A stretch of 5,155 nucleotides of DNA from Oscillospiraceae bacterium (GTDB lineage Bacteria > Bacillota > Clostridia > Oscillospirales > Ruminococcaceae), in contig JAITVF010000052.1 of assembly GCA_031285945.1 (NCBI GenBank), positions 1-5,155 on the forward strand, read 5' to 3'. Shown one piece after another: positions 1 through 5,155 of the stretch. The notes beneath the pieces are model-generated. The model searched no databases, was not told where the DNA came from, and saw only the letters and a program-made list of their open reading frames with translations. Made by a program: the position numbers and the translations under genes. Numbering within the stretch: the first letter of the stretch is position 1; every line of letters begins with the position of its first letter.

Positions 1-1
1 C

Positions 2-712
2 GCCACCAACGGCGCCGGGTTTGGCGCGGCTATTTCCCTCTTTCTGGGGCTCAGTGGCACAATGGTTACGGTAAACGCCTTTGTCTGCGGAATAGCCTCG
101 GTCGGGGTCGCTTATCTCATCAGCACAAGAGTTCGCCAGAATCAGACGCTGGGCATGGTACTGGCCGGAATGATGATCAGCACCCTGTTTAACTCGGCGA
201 TTTCCCTGGTAAAGCTTGTGGCCGACCCGGAAAACACCCTGCCGCTTATCACCTACTGGCTCTTCGGCAGCTTCGTCACCCTGACAATGAGAGATATTTT
301 GTGGGCATGCTTTCCCGTTATCGGCGGTATGCTGACATTGCTTATCCTGAGCTGGAAGCTCAACCTGCTGGCCATGGGGGAGGACGAGGCCCGCTCGATG
401 GGAGTAAACATACGGCTTATACGCACGCTAATCGTGGCTGCGGCCACTCTTGTATCGGCCGCCTGTGTTTCCATAAGCGGCACAATCGGCTGGGTGGGGC
501 TTGTTATCCCCCATTTTACAAGAATGCTCGTTGGCAACGATTACCGCACGGCCATGCCCGTTTCTATGCTGATGGGCGCAAGCTTTCTTATGCTGGTTGA
601 TAATGTCGCCCGCTCAATAACCACCTCCGAGATACCTATCGGCATCCTCACCGCCTTTATCGGCGCGCCCTTCTTCCTTTACCTTATACTCGACAGGGGG
701 AACCGGATATGA
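2..712 (+). CDS. FecCD-family ABC importer permease, 5' end outside window
   Basis: This is the membrane-spanning subunit of a type II ABC importer for iron-siderophore, heme or cobamide; it acts in the cytoplasmic membrane and pairs with the ATPase encoded next. The reading frame is open from base 2, and the first visible residues (ATNGAGFGAA) are internal family sequence, so the ATG at 62 is not the start. 236 residues are visible of a usual 320-350. They hold about six to seven hydrophobic helices and the conserved C-terminal block around 488-550 (GWVGLVIPH, then R and VGNDYR), which is the ATPase-coupling region. This is followed by D-N-x-A-R, the E-x-P-x-G-I-x-T-A motif and G-A-P-F-F near the end. 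The stop overlaps the next start in ATGA, implying translational coupling. The substrate cannot be told from this part; the binding protein gene is expected upstream. Confidence 0.95.
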   Translation, partial: ATNGAGFGAAISLFLGLSGTMVTVNAFVCGIASVGVAYLISTRVRQNQTLGMVLAGMMISTLFNSAISLVKLVADPENTLPLITYWLFGSFVTLTMRDILWACFPVIGGMLTLLILSWKLNLLAMGEDEARSMGVNIRLIRTLIVAAATLVSAACVSISGTIGWVGLVIPHFTRMLVGNDYRTAMPVSMLMGASFLMLVDNVARSITTSEIPIGILTAFIGAPFFLYLILDRGNRI

Positions 713-1488
713 CTCTTAAGGTAAGCGGCCTGCGATTCGCCTACAAAAACCACGAGGTCTTAAAGGGCGTAGACTTCTCAGCCAACGCAGGAGAATGCGT
801 TTGCCTGCTTGGCGAAAACGGCGCGGGTAAAACCACGCTGTTTCGCTGCCTTTTGGGGCTTCTCGGGGGCTACTCCGGGGATATCCTTATAGACGGGGAT
901 GAGCGCCGCGGGCTTTCCGCGGGCGAAATAGCCAGGCGAGTCGCTTATATTCCCCAAGCAAGCGCCCCGGCCTTTAACTATTCGGTATTTGAAACGGTTC
1001 TTATGGGTACCAACGCGCGGCTTTCAATCCTTGGCAGCCCCGGAGCGGCCGAACGAGAGCTTGCCGCCGAGATGCTGGAGCTGATGAATATAAGCCATCT
1101 CTCAGACCGGGGCTGCGCTGAAATCTCGGGCGGGGAGCGTCAGCTCGCCATGATCGCGAGGGCTCTGGCGCAAAAATCCCGGATACTGGTTATGGATGAG
1201 CCCACCGCCAATCTGGACTACGGCAACCAGCTCAGGGTAATGCGCAGAATAAGGCAGCTGGCAGATAAGGGGTACCTGGTCCTTCTGTCCACCCACAACC
1301 CGGAGCACGCCCTGCAATTCGGCCACAGGGCGCTTGTGCTTGAGAACGGCGTCGCCGCAATGTGCGGCAAGCCCGAGGATATACTTACCCCCGCCGCTAT
1401 CGAAGAAATCTACGGCGTAAAGGTGGCGCTGCAAACCCTTAACCTGCCCTGGGGCCGCGTACCGGTCCTGGCGCCCTGCTTTGAGTGA
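709..1488 (+). CDS. FecE/FhuC-type ABC importer ATPase
   Basis: This cytoplasmic ATP-hydrolysing subunit powers the FecCD-type permease; two copies are expected per transporter. The 259-residue length is normal for the family. Visible motifs are Walker A GENGAGKT (35-42), Q-loop glutamine 83 in YIPQ, signature SGGERQ (140-145), Walker B ILVMDEP (159-165, catalytic Glu164), D-loop ANLD (167-170) and switch His196 in STHNP. The C-terminus has the usual G-x-P-E-D-I-L-T and I-E-E-I-Y-G-V segment of iron/cobamide importers. The ATG overlaps the permease stop by 4 bases, so the two are one operon. The family assignment is firm, but the substrate (siderophore, heme or cobamide) is not determined. 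The gene ends 5 bases from the stop of the converging peptidase gene, with no terminator between them. Confidence 0.95.
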   Translation: MTLKVSGLRFAYKNHEVLKGVDFSANAGECVCLLGENGAGKTTLFRCLLGLLGGYSGDILIDGDERRGLSAGEIARRVAYIPQASAPAFNYSVFETVLMGTNARLSILGSPGAAERELAAEMLELMNISHLSDRGCAEISGGERQLAMIARALAQKSRILVMDEPTANLDYGNQLRVMRRIRQLADKGYLVLLSTHNPEHALQFGHRALVLENGVAAMCGKPEDILTPAAIEEIYGVKVALQTLNLPWGRVPVLAPCFE

Positions 1489-1493
1489 CCCAT

Positions 1494-2558
1494 TCAGAGT
1501 ATCAGCAGCTCTTTTGGGCTGCGCGTGATATTCTCGAAGCCCTCCTGGGTAACGAATACGACATCCTCTACCCTTACTCCGAACTCTTTGGGAATATATA
1601 TCCCCGGCTCCACCGACATTGCCATGCCAATCTCAAGGGTCGCCTCCGAGACCTCGTTAAATCGCGGGCTCTCGTGAACCTCCAGGCCGAGGCCGTGACC
1701 CAGCCCGTGGCCGAAAAGGCCCCTGTAAGAGCCGCCGTCTATAAGCGAACGGGCTGCCGCGTCCACCTCGCGGCAGGGAACCCCCGGCGCTATCTTGGCA
1801 AAGGCCGCGTCCTGCGCCCCGATCACCGTCCTATAGACCTCCTTCTGCTTTTCGGAAGGATACCCCACCGCCACCGTTCTGGTCATATCGGAGCAGTAGC
1901 CCTCCGCCACAAAGCCGAAGTCCATGGTAATAAGGTCGCCCTTTTTGATCGCGTATTCCCCCGGAACCGCGTGTGGCATGGAGGAGTTGGCTCCCCCCGC
2001 CACTATAAAAGAAAAGGACACGCCCTCCATACCCATTTTACGGCCCATGAATTCCATCTCCAGCGCTATTTCCCGTTCAGTTCGCCCTGCGGCAATCTTG
2101 CCGATGATCGCCTCGAACACCTTATCGGTTACCTCCTGAGCGCGGCGCATGGCGTTGAGCTCGGCTGCGGTCTTAACGCGGCGTTGCTTCCATATCTGCT
2201 CTGACAGTGCGCCCGATTCGCTTATCTCAACGCCGGAAAGCTTTTCTTTGTACGCCGAGAGCTCCTCAAGAGTGCAGACGTCGTTTTCCACCAGCAGAGT
2301 CCTCGCGCCGGCTTCCTTTAGAAAATCGGCGATCTGCCCGTAAAGCTTGCCTTGCAGAACGGCCTCGCAGGGAACGGTCCGCCTGGCCAGCTCGATATAA
2401 CGCGAGTCGATAATAAATCGGGCCTTATCCCTTGTAAAGAGAAGCGCCCCGGCCGACGATTGCATCCCGGTCAGATACCGGCGGTTAAATACTCCCGTTA
2501 CGATAGCGGCGTCTCCCCCGGCGGGAAAGTTCCGCATCAGGGTTTCCAGTGCTGTCAT
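1494..2558 (-). CDS. M24B family Xaa-Pro peptidase (aminopeptidase P / prolidase type)
   Basis: This is a cytoplasmic dinuclear-metal peptidase that cleaves Xaa-Pro bonds in peptides or dipeptides. The chosen ATG gives 354 residues. An in-frame extension to a TTG at 2651 exists, but the ATG at 2558 has a strong AAGGGGG ribosome site 9 bases upstream, and the protein then begins as family members do. The N-terminal creatinase-like domain covers about 1-125 and the pita-bread catalytic domain about 130-354. All five metal ligands are visible: Asp213 (MDFG), Asp224 (SDMTRT), His288 (GHGLGHGLG), Glu317 (SVEPG) and Glu331 (RVED). The substrate-region His196 (MPH) and His295 (VHE) are also present. 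Their spacing matches what I recall for archaeal prolidase with a constant offset of four. Aminopeptidase P and prolidase activity cannot be separated by sequence alone. The gene lies on the same strand as the TIM-barrel gene at 4379-5155, from which the MATE region separates it. Confidence 0.94.
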   Translation of the reverse strand: MTALETLMRNFPAGGDAAIVTGVFNRRYLTGMQSSAGALLFTRDKARFIIDSRYIELARRTVPCEAVLQGKLYGQIADFLKEAGARTLLVENDVCTLEELSAYKEKLSGVEISESGALSEQIWKQRRVKTAAELNAMRRAQEVTDKVFEAIIGKIAAGRTEREIALEMEFMGRKMGMEGVSFSFIVAGGANSSMPHAVPGEYAIKKGDLITMDFGFVAEGYCSDMTRTVAVGYPSEKQKEVYRTVIGAQDAAFAKIAPGVPCREVDAAARSLIDGGSYRGLFGHGLGHGLGLEVHESPRFNEVSEATLEIGMAMSVEPGIYIPKEFGVRVEDVVFVTQEGFENITRSPKELLIL

Positions 2559-2567
2559 TTTTATTAT

Positions 2568-2574
2568 CCCCCTT
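2568..2574 (-). promoter_or_regulatory. Ribosome binding site deciding the peptidase start
   Basis: On the minus strand this reads AAGGGGG, 9 bases before the ATG at 2558. It is the only good Shine-Dalgarno sequence in this region, so it favours the 354-residue product over a 31-residue longer one starting at 2651. Confidence 0.8.
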
Positions 2575-2587
2575 GTATTTTTGTAAT

Positions 2588-2608
2588 AAACCACTAGTGA
2601 TCTGACCA
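2588..2608. repeat. Repeat copy A, partial member of the palindromic repeat family
   Basis: Two outward-reading arms share the central ACTAGT. Bases 2594-2607 (CTAGTGATCTGACC) match copy C at 4355-4368 in 12 of 14 positions. The reverse complement of 2588-2597 (CTAGTGGTTT) matches the same start of C in 10 of 10. It sits about 30-50 bases before the peptidase start. Bases 2598-2608 (TGATCTGACCA) also resemble a FadR-type GntR operator, so a regulatory role is an alternative. Confidence 0.5.
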
Positions 2609-2622
2609 TACAGAAAAGATAA

Positions 2623-2718
2623 CTCATTTTCGCTGCCGCCGCCATCCGCAAGGAAGAGAAGGAAAGCGGGCTTTCGCCCGGTGACGACGATGACGCAGCA
2701 GACGGCGAGCGGCAGTAG
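2623..2718 (+). pseudogene. Possible C-terminal remnant of a plus-strand gene
   Basis: The frame is open from just after a TAA at 2620-2622 to a TAG at 2716-2718, 31 codons with no start codon. It encodes a short hydrophobic run (LIFAAAAI) followed by a charged tail (RKEEKES, then four Asp in a row, then DGERQ), which looks like the cytoplasmic end of a membrane protein. It is GC-rich like the flanking host genes and unlike the neighbouring MATE gene. A full gene ending here would have to run backwards through the peptidase gene, so if it is coding it must be debris left by a rearrangement. I do not recognise the parent protein. A 5-bp GC hairpin (2667-2680) lies inside it. It could also be chance openness in GC-rich DNA. 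Confidence 0.3.
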
Positions 2719-2731
2719 AAAATTAGTTGTA

Positions 2732-2755
2732 AGTGCTGGCCGGGCAGACCACTAG
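2732..2755. repeat. Repeat copy B, left member of the inverted pair around the MATE gene
   Basis: Read on the minus strand, 2755 to 2732 matches copy C (4355-4380) in 22 of 24 bases, with one 2-base gap; the two form an inverted pair about 1.6 kb apart. B is itself an imperfect palindrome: AGTG/CACT and CTG/CAG arms around CCGG, with a 2-base bulge. It begins 14 bases after the MATE stop codon on the minus strand. As RNA it could fold into a hairpin at the end of that transcript, but no clean U-run follows, so it is not a standard intrinsic terminator. Confidence 0.7.
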
Positions 2756-2768
2756 ATGCTTGTAATAG

Positions 2769-4160
2769 TCAACATCCGGCATGAACCGTGTCAGCTTCAT
2801 GTTCCTGGTACAAAGCACGCACCCGGCGAACAACCGGCATAGTAAGTACAATAGCTAATGTCAGTGTAATGACATCTGCAGTGGCTTGGGCATAAGCAAG
2901 ACCCAGTTCTCCAAAGAGGTATGAAAGGATTAGCACGCTGGGGACAAGTGAAAAGAGCTGCCGAGAAAGTCCCAAAATTCCGGCGCGTACCGAAAGTCCC
3001 AGCGCCGTGAAAAAAGAAGCAAGAATCTGACCCCACACGTGTGGTACAAGAACGACGCTTTGGGTTCGGATAAAAATAATTCCCAACGCTATGATGGCAG
3101 AATCGGAGGAAAAGAGCTCCATAACTTGGCGCGCAAAGATGCACAACAATGTACCCAAGACTATGCCGATAACTGCGCCAATGATTAGCGTGTAGCGCAG
3201 GCTCTGAAGAACCCGGCTATACTTCTTAGCCCCCCAGCTGTATCCCGCCACAGGTTGGAATCCCTGTCCAAAACCCATCACCGCGGCAGAGACGAAGCGT
3301 ATGCTTTTGTTAGCCACCGAGACGGCGGCCAAGGCAACATCGCCAAAGCGGGCAGCCATATTATATGTGAGAATGTTGGCAAGACTCAGCGCTCCCGCCC
3401 GCAGCATTGTTGGGATGCCCATACGGGCTATTTCTGCATAAATGACTTTCGTGGGTGTAAAAAGTTCGAGACGTAGTATGATGACAGTCTTGCGTAATAT
3501 AAAAGGCGTTATGAGGATGCCTAGGCTAATCAACTTTGAAATACCGGTGGCTATAGCCGCTCCCGCAACGCCTAGTCGCAGAGTATAAATGAAAATTGGA
3601 TCTAGGACCAAATTGATAATACATCCGGAGACCGAACCCATCATTGCAAAGAACGTGTTCCCTTCCGAACGTAATATTTGACTTAAGCAAACGGTTCCTG
3701 CCGTAATCGGCGCAGAGATAAGTATCCAGCGAGCGTACTCCATAGAGTACGGGCGAACAGCGTCGGTTGCGCCCAAGAAATTGACCAAGGGCAAGAGGGA
3801 AAATGAACACAGAAGCGCAAATAAAGTCAGCGCCCCTACTGCTGTTAACAGGGTAGTAATGGCTGCTCTAGAAGCATCTTCGTCTCTCTTCGCGCCCAAT
3901 GCTCGAGCGATAAAACTGGCAGATCCAACACCGAATCCTAAGGAAATCGCTCGAATACAGTGCATCAGCGAGTCGTTCACCCCCACCGCCGAGATTGCGG
4001 CATCGCCGATTTGGCTGACAAAATATGCGTCTGCCATATTGTAGAATGCATCTATAAGCATGGTCGCTACTTGGGGAATGGCAATTATAAAAATAACATG
4101 GAGCATATTCTCCTTCAAAATAAAGTCCCTACGCTGCGTGCTTCTATCCAAATTTCCCAC
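2769..4160 (-). CDS. MATE family efflux transporter (MepA/DinF-like)
   Basis: This is a cytoplasmic-membrane antiporter that exports drugs or organic cations using a Na+ or H+ gradient. From the GTG at 4160 it is 463 residues, normal for MATE, with about twelve hydrophobic helices in two homologous halves. Family signatures are visible. The first half has MADAYFVSQIGDAAISAVGV, then GFGVGSASFIAR and LGAKR. The second half has MGFGQGFQPVAGYSWGAKKY, a MepA-clade hallmark. The GTG is preceded by AGGGG with 8-base spacing; an in-frame TTG at 4199 would add 13 residues (RKAGRTILGAIT and similar) with no clear ribosome site. The gene is lower in GC and uses more A/T-ending codons than its neighbours, which suggests horizontal acquisition. 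Repeat copies B and C bracket it. The substrate cannot be predicted from the sequence. Confidence 0.93.
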   Translation of the reverse strand: MGNLDRSTQRRDFILKENMLHVIFIIAIPQVATMLIDAFYNMADAYFVSQIGDAAISAVGVNDSLMHCIRAISLGFGVGSASFIARALGAKRDEDASRAAITTLLTAVGALTLFALLCSFSLLPLVNFLGATDAVRPYSMEYARWILISAPITAGTVCLSQILRSEGNTFFAMMGSVSGCIINLVLDPIFIYTLRLGVAGAAIATGISKLISLGILITPFILRKTVIILRLELFTPTKVIYAEIARMGIPTMLRAGALSLANILTYNMAARFGDVALAAVSVANKSIRFVSAAVMGFGQGFQPVAGYSWGAKKYSRVLQSLRYTLIIGAVIGIVLGTLLCIFARQVMELFSSDSAIIALGIIFIRTQSVVLVPHVWGQILASFFTALGLSVRAGILGLSRQLFSLVPSVLILSYLFGELGLAYAQATADVITLTLAIVLTMPVVRRVRALYQEHEADTVHAGC

Positions 4161-4168
4161 TGTTATCG

Positions 4169-4173
4169 CCCCT
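4169..4173 (-). promoter_or_regulatory. Ribosome binding site favouring the GTG start of the MATE gene
   Basis: On the minus strand this reads AGGGG, 8 bases before the GTG at 4160. It supports that start over the upstream in-frame TTG at 4199. Confidence 0.6.
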
Positions 4174-4252
4174 AGTATTGTTCTTCCTGCCTTCCGCAAA
4201 AACGCTGCTAGCAGCTAAATTACGGCTACATGCCCCATGTGCGCTAACATAA

Positions 4253-4282
4253 GTCATAGAATGCAGTAAAAGCTTGTTACAA
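4253..4282 (-). promoter_or_regulatory. Possible sigma-70/A type promoter for the MATE gene
   Basis: On the minus strand, TTGTAA (4282-4277) and TATGAC (4258-4253) are separated by 18 bases, about 90 bases before the GTG start. Both hexamers are imperfect, and AT-rich DNA gives such matches by chance. A second candidate (TTGCAT then TACATT, 16-base spacing) lies further upstream near 4338-4311. The 4161-4354 spacer is AT-rich and holds no other clear gene apart from the short plus-strand start described separately. Confidence 0.2.
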
Positions 4283-4301
4283 TCACATTTAATAGAATAA
4301 C

Positions 4302-4307
4302 GAGGTG
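4302..4307 (+). promoter_or_regulatory. Ribosome binding site before a truncated plus-strand ORF
   Basis: GAGGTG lies 6 bases upstream of the ATG at 4314. Spacing and sequence are near ideal, which is why the very short ORF that follows deserves a separate entry. Confidence 0.45.
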
Positions 4308-4313
4308 TGATTA

Positions 4314-4358
4314 ATGTACATCGTAGAGCGACCTATGCAAGAACTACCGGATACCTAG
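4314..4358 (+). pseudogene. Truncated start of a gene divergent from the MATE gene
   Basis: An ATG with a strong Shine-Dalgarno sequence opens a 14-codon frame (MYIVERPMQELPDT) that ends at a TAG lying in the first bases of repeat copy C. The arrangement, divergent from an exporter gene with a shared AT-rich spacer, is typical of a local regulator gene, but 14 residues are too few to name a family. The likeliest reading is the surviving 5' end of a gene cut at the cassette boundary. Alternatives are a tiny leader peptide or chance. The frame stays open after the TAG for ten more codons into the repeat, but those bases belong to the repeat and the TIM-barrel gene. Confidence 0.35.
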
Positions 4359-4384
4359 TGGTTTGACCGGCCAGACCACTATAG
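4355..4384. repeat. Repeat copy C, near-perfect palindrome at the right edge of the MATE segment
   Basis: Bases 4356-4381 form a palindrome centred between 4368 and 4369 with 11 of 13 Watson-Crick pairs, plus one T-G pair and one A-C mismatch, around CCGG. In RNA it can form a 12-13 bp stem with almost no loop, so a cruciform or protein-bound palindrome is more natural than an RNA hairpin. It matches copy B as an inverted repeat and copy A partially. The final Leu codon and TAG stop of the TIM-barrel gene (4384-4379) lie inside it. Confidence 0.75.
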
Positions 4385-5155
4385 ACCCGCCGCCTCGTAC
4401 ATCGCCTTCATTGCGGCGGCGTCTTCTATCTGGGTTCCCGACGACTCGCAGATAACGGTGGGAGTAAGCCCCCGCTCTTTAAAAAGAAGGCCGAGCGGCG
4501 CGAAATCCGGGCCGTATTCGGTATCGGCAAAGGTCAGGTGGCGCTTTTCGCCCCCGGCCTGAGTGTACTCGATCTTGGAAAAATGAACGTGAAAGCTACT
4601 CCCCCGCTCGGCCCCAAGGGAATTGTGAATGGTGTTAAGCATTTCTGAAAACCCCTCGTAGCCAGACGCCCTTCCGCCCGTGCGGGCGTTCATGTGCCCG
4701 AAATCTATGCAGGGAATCATCCGCTCGTCCGTTTTGCAGAGAGTCATCACTTCCTCAAGATCGCCGAGCTGGTTTATCTTTCCCATAGTCTCGGGGCAGA
4801 TAAATATTCCCTCTAGCTTTTCCTCGTCGAGGCGTTTTCTCGCGGCCATAAGCGTTTCCAGCGCAAGGGACACGGCCTCCTTGCGGCTTGTCTTTCCCGC
4901 GCCTCCGGGGTGGACGACTATCCGATTCCCGCCCATGAGCCTGCAGGCCCTGGCCGCCTGAAGTATATAGACGACCGAGTTTTGCCGTTTTTCCTCTTCA
5001 GCCGAGGCTAAGGAAATATAATAGGGCGCGTGAAGAGATATTTTCACATCCGCCTCCTCCGCCCTTTTTCCCAGCGATTTTGCCACCGCCTCCGAAACCC
5101 TCACGCCGTGCCCGCATTGGTATTCAAAGGCGCCGAGCCCTTTTTCCCTAAGATA
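4379..5155 (-). CDS. Endonuclease IV-like TIM-barrel protein (AP endonuclease family 2), 5' end outside window
   Basis: The product is an AP-endonuclease-2/xylose-isomerase-like barrel, often annotated deoxyribonuclease IV in Clostridia; if active it would cut DNA at abasic sites using zinc. The frame is open to the window edge: 17 residues before the GTG at 5104 (YLREKGLGAFEYQCGHG) fit the family, so the true start lies beyond 5155. 258 residues are visible and about 20 are probably missing. Metal-ligand-like positions in visible numbering are His42 (LHAPY), His82 (VVHPGG), Glu122 (ICPET), Asp151 and His154 (IDFGHMN), His191 (HVHFSK), His206 (EKRHLTF) and Glu237 (ICESSG). The Asp that precedes the equivalent of His206 by two in E. 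coli Nfo is replaced by Lys here, so one zinc site may differ. The gene ends inside repeat copy C and runs toward the peptidase gene on the same strand. Confidence 0.9.
   Translation of the reverse strand, partial: YLREKGLGAFEYQCGHGVRVSEAVAKSLGKRAEEADVKISLHAPYYISLASAEEEKRQNSVVYILQAARACRLMGGNRIVVHPGGAGKTSRKEAVSLALETLMAARKRLDEEKLEGIFICPETMGKINQLGDLEEVMTLCKTDERMIPCIDFGHMNARTGGRASGYEGFSEMLNTIHNSLGAERGSSFHVHFSKIEYTQAGGEKRHLTFADTEYGPDFAPLGLLFKERGLTPTVICESSGTQIEDAAAMKAMYEAAGL

Larger units (their letters stand above)
2732..4384. mobile_element. Candidate inserted cassette carrying a MATE exporter, bounded by inverted repeats
   Basis: The segment is bounded by repeat copies B and C in inverted orientation. 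It contains one complete gene plus a divergent gene start cut short at C. Hand counts of single 60-base lines inside give about 45% (2821), 58% (3241) and 37% GC (4081), against 67% in a line of the ATPase gene (1321). The flanking genes on both sides share strand and GC-rich style. No transposase, integrase or clear target-site duplication is visible, so this could be a non-autonomous element, a recombination-borne cassette, or a native spacer with dispersed palindromes. The mobile interpretation is inference. Confidence 0.35.

Noticed and set aside
62..712. Treating ATG 62 as the permease start
   Set aside because: The frame is open to the window edge and the preceding residues match conserved internal permease sequence, so the gene begins upstream.
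1485..2204. Long plus-strand open frame of 239 codons overlapping the ATPase end
   Set aside because: It lies antisense to the peptidase gene, whose catalytic residues are all intact; its product is rich in Arg, His and Leu with no recognisable motif, as expected of a GC-rich shadow frame.
2559..2651. 31-residue N-terminal extension of the peptidase
   Set aside because: It begins at a TTG without a ribosome site and runs through repeat copy A, whereas ATG 2558 has an excellent one.
2667..2680. Hairpin CGGGC-TTTC-GCCCG as an intrinsic terminator
   Set aside because: The stem is only 5 bp and no U-run follows on either strand.
2797..3144. 115-codon minus-strand frame inside the MATE gene
   Set aside because: It is a shifted frame of the intact MATE gene with a Cys/His/Arg-rich product; no frameshift is needed to explain the gene.
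4355..4384. Repeat C as a Rho-independent terminator of the TIM-barrel gene
   Set aside because: On the minus strand it is followed by AGGTATCC, not a U-run, and the stem has almost no loop.
5102..5104. GTG at 5104 as the start of the TIM-barrel gene
   Set aside because: The same frame continues with family-like sequence to the window edge; the GTG is an internal Val codon.

Overview
The window looks like a moderately GC-rich, low-to-mid accessory part of a Clostridia-type (Bacillota) genome. This rests on strong purine-rich Shine-Dalgarno sequences, a clostridial-style endonuclease IV-like TIM-barrel protein, a proline-type M24 peptidase and a MepA-like MATE transporter. The assignment is inference, because no rRNA or phylogenetic marker is present.

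Layout. (1) 2-1488, plus strand: the 3' part of a FecCD-type permease gene, overlapping by 4 bases (ATGA) a FecE/FhuC-type ATPase gene. Together they form the inner-membrane part of an iron-siderophore, heme or cobamide importer whose binding protein should lie upstream of the window. (2) 1494-2558, minus strand: an M24B Xaa-Pro peptidase with all five metal ligands, ending only 5 bases from the converging ATPase gene. (3) 2559-2768: a short patchwork holding one repeat copy (A), a 31-codon stretch that looks like the tail of a lost plus-strand gene, and a second repeat copy (B). (4) 2769-4160, minus strand: a complete MATE exporter gene in DNA of visibly lower GC. (5) 4161-4378: an AT-rich spacer with a possible MATE promoter and a well-formed ribosome binding site plus ATG on the opposite strand, whose reading frame stops after 14 codons inside repeat copy C. 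(6) 4379-5155, minus strand: an endonuclease IV/xylose-isomerase-like TIM-barrel gene running off the right edge.

The most interesting point is that the MATE gene is bracketed by two inverted copies of a ~24-30 base palindromic repeat (B at 2732-2755, C at 4355-4384; 22 of 24 aligned bases identical apart from a 2-base gap). A third, partial copy (A) lies before the peptidase gene. With the GC contrast and the gene debris at the edges, this suggests a resistance/efflux cassette inserted between two formerly adjacent minus-strand housekeeping genes. No transposase or recombinase is visible. I see no CRISPR array, tRNA, rRNA or riboswitch, and no clear case for a wholly new multi-gene system.
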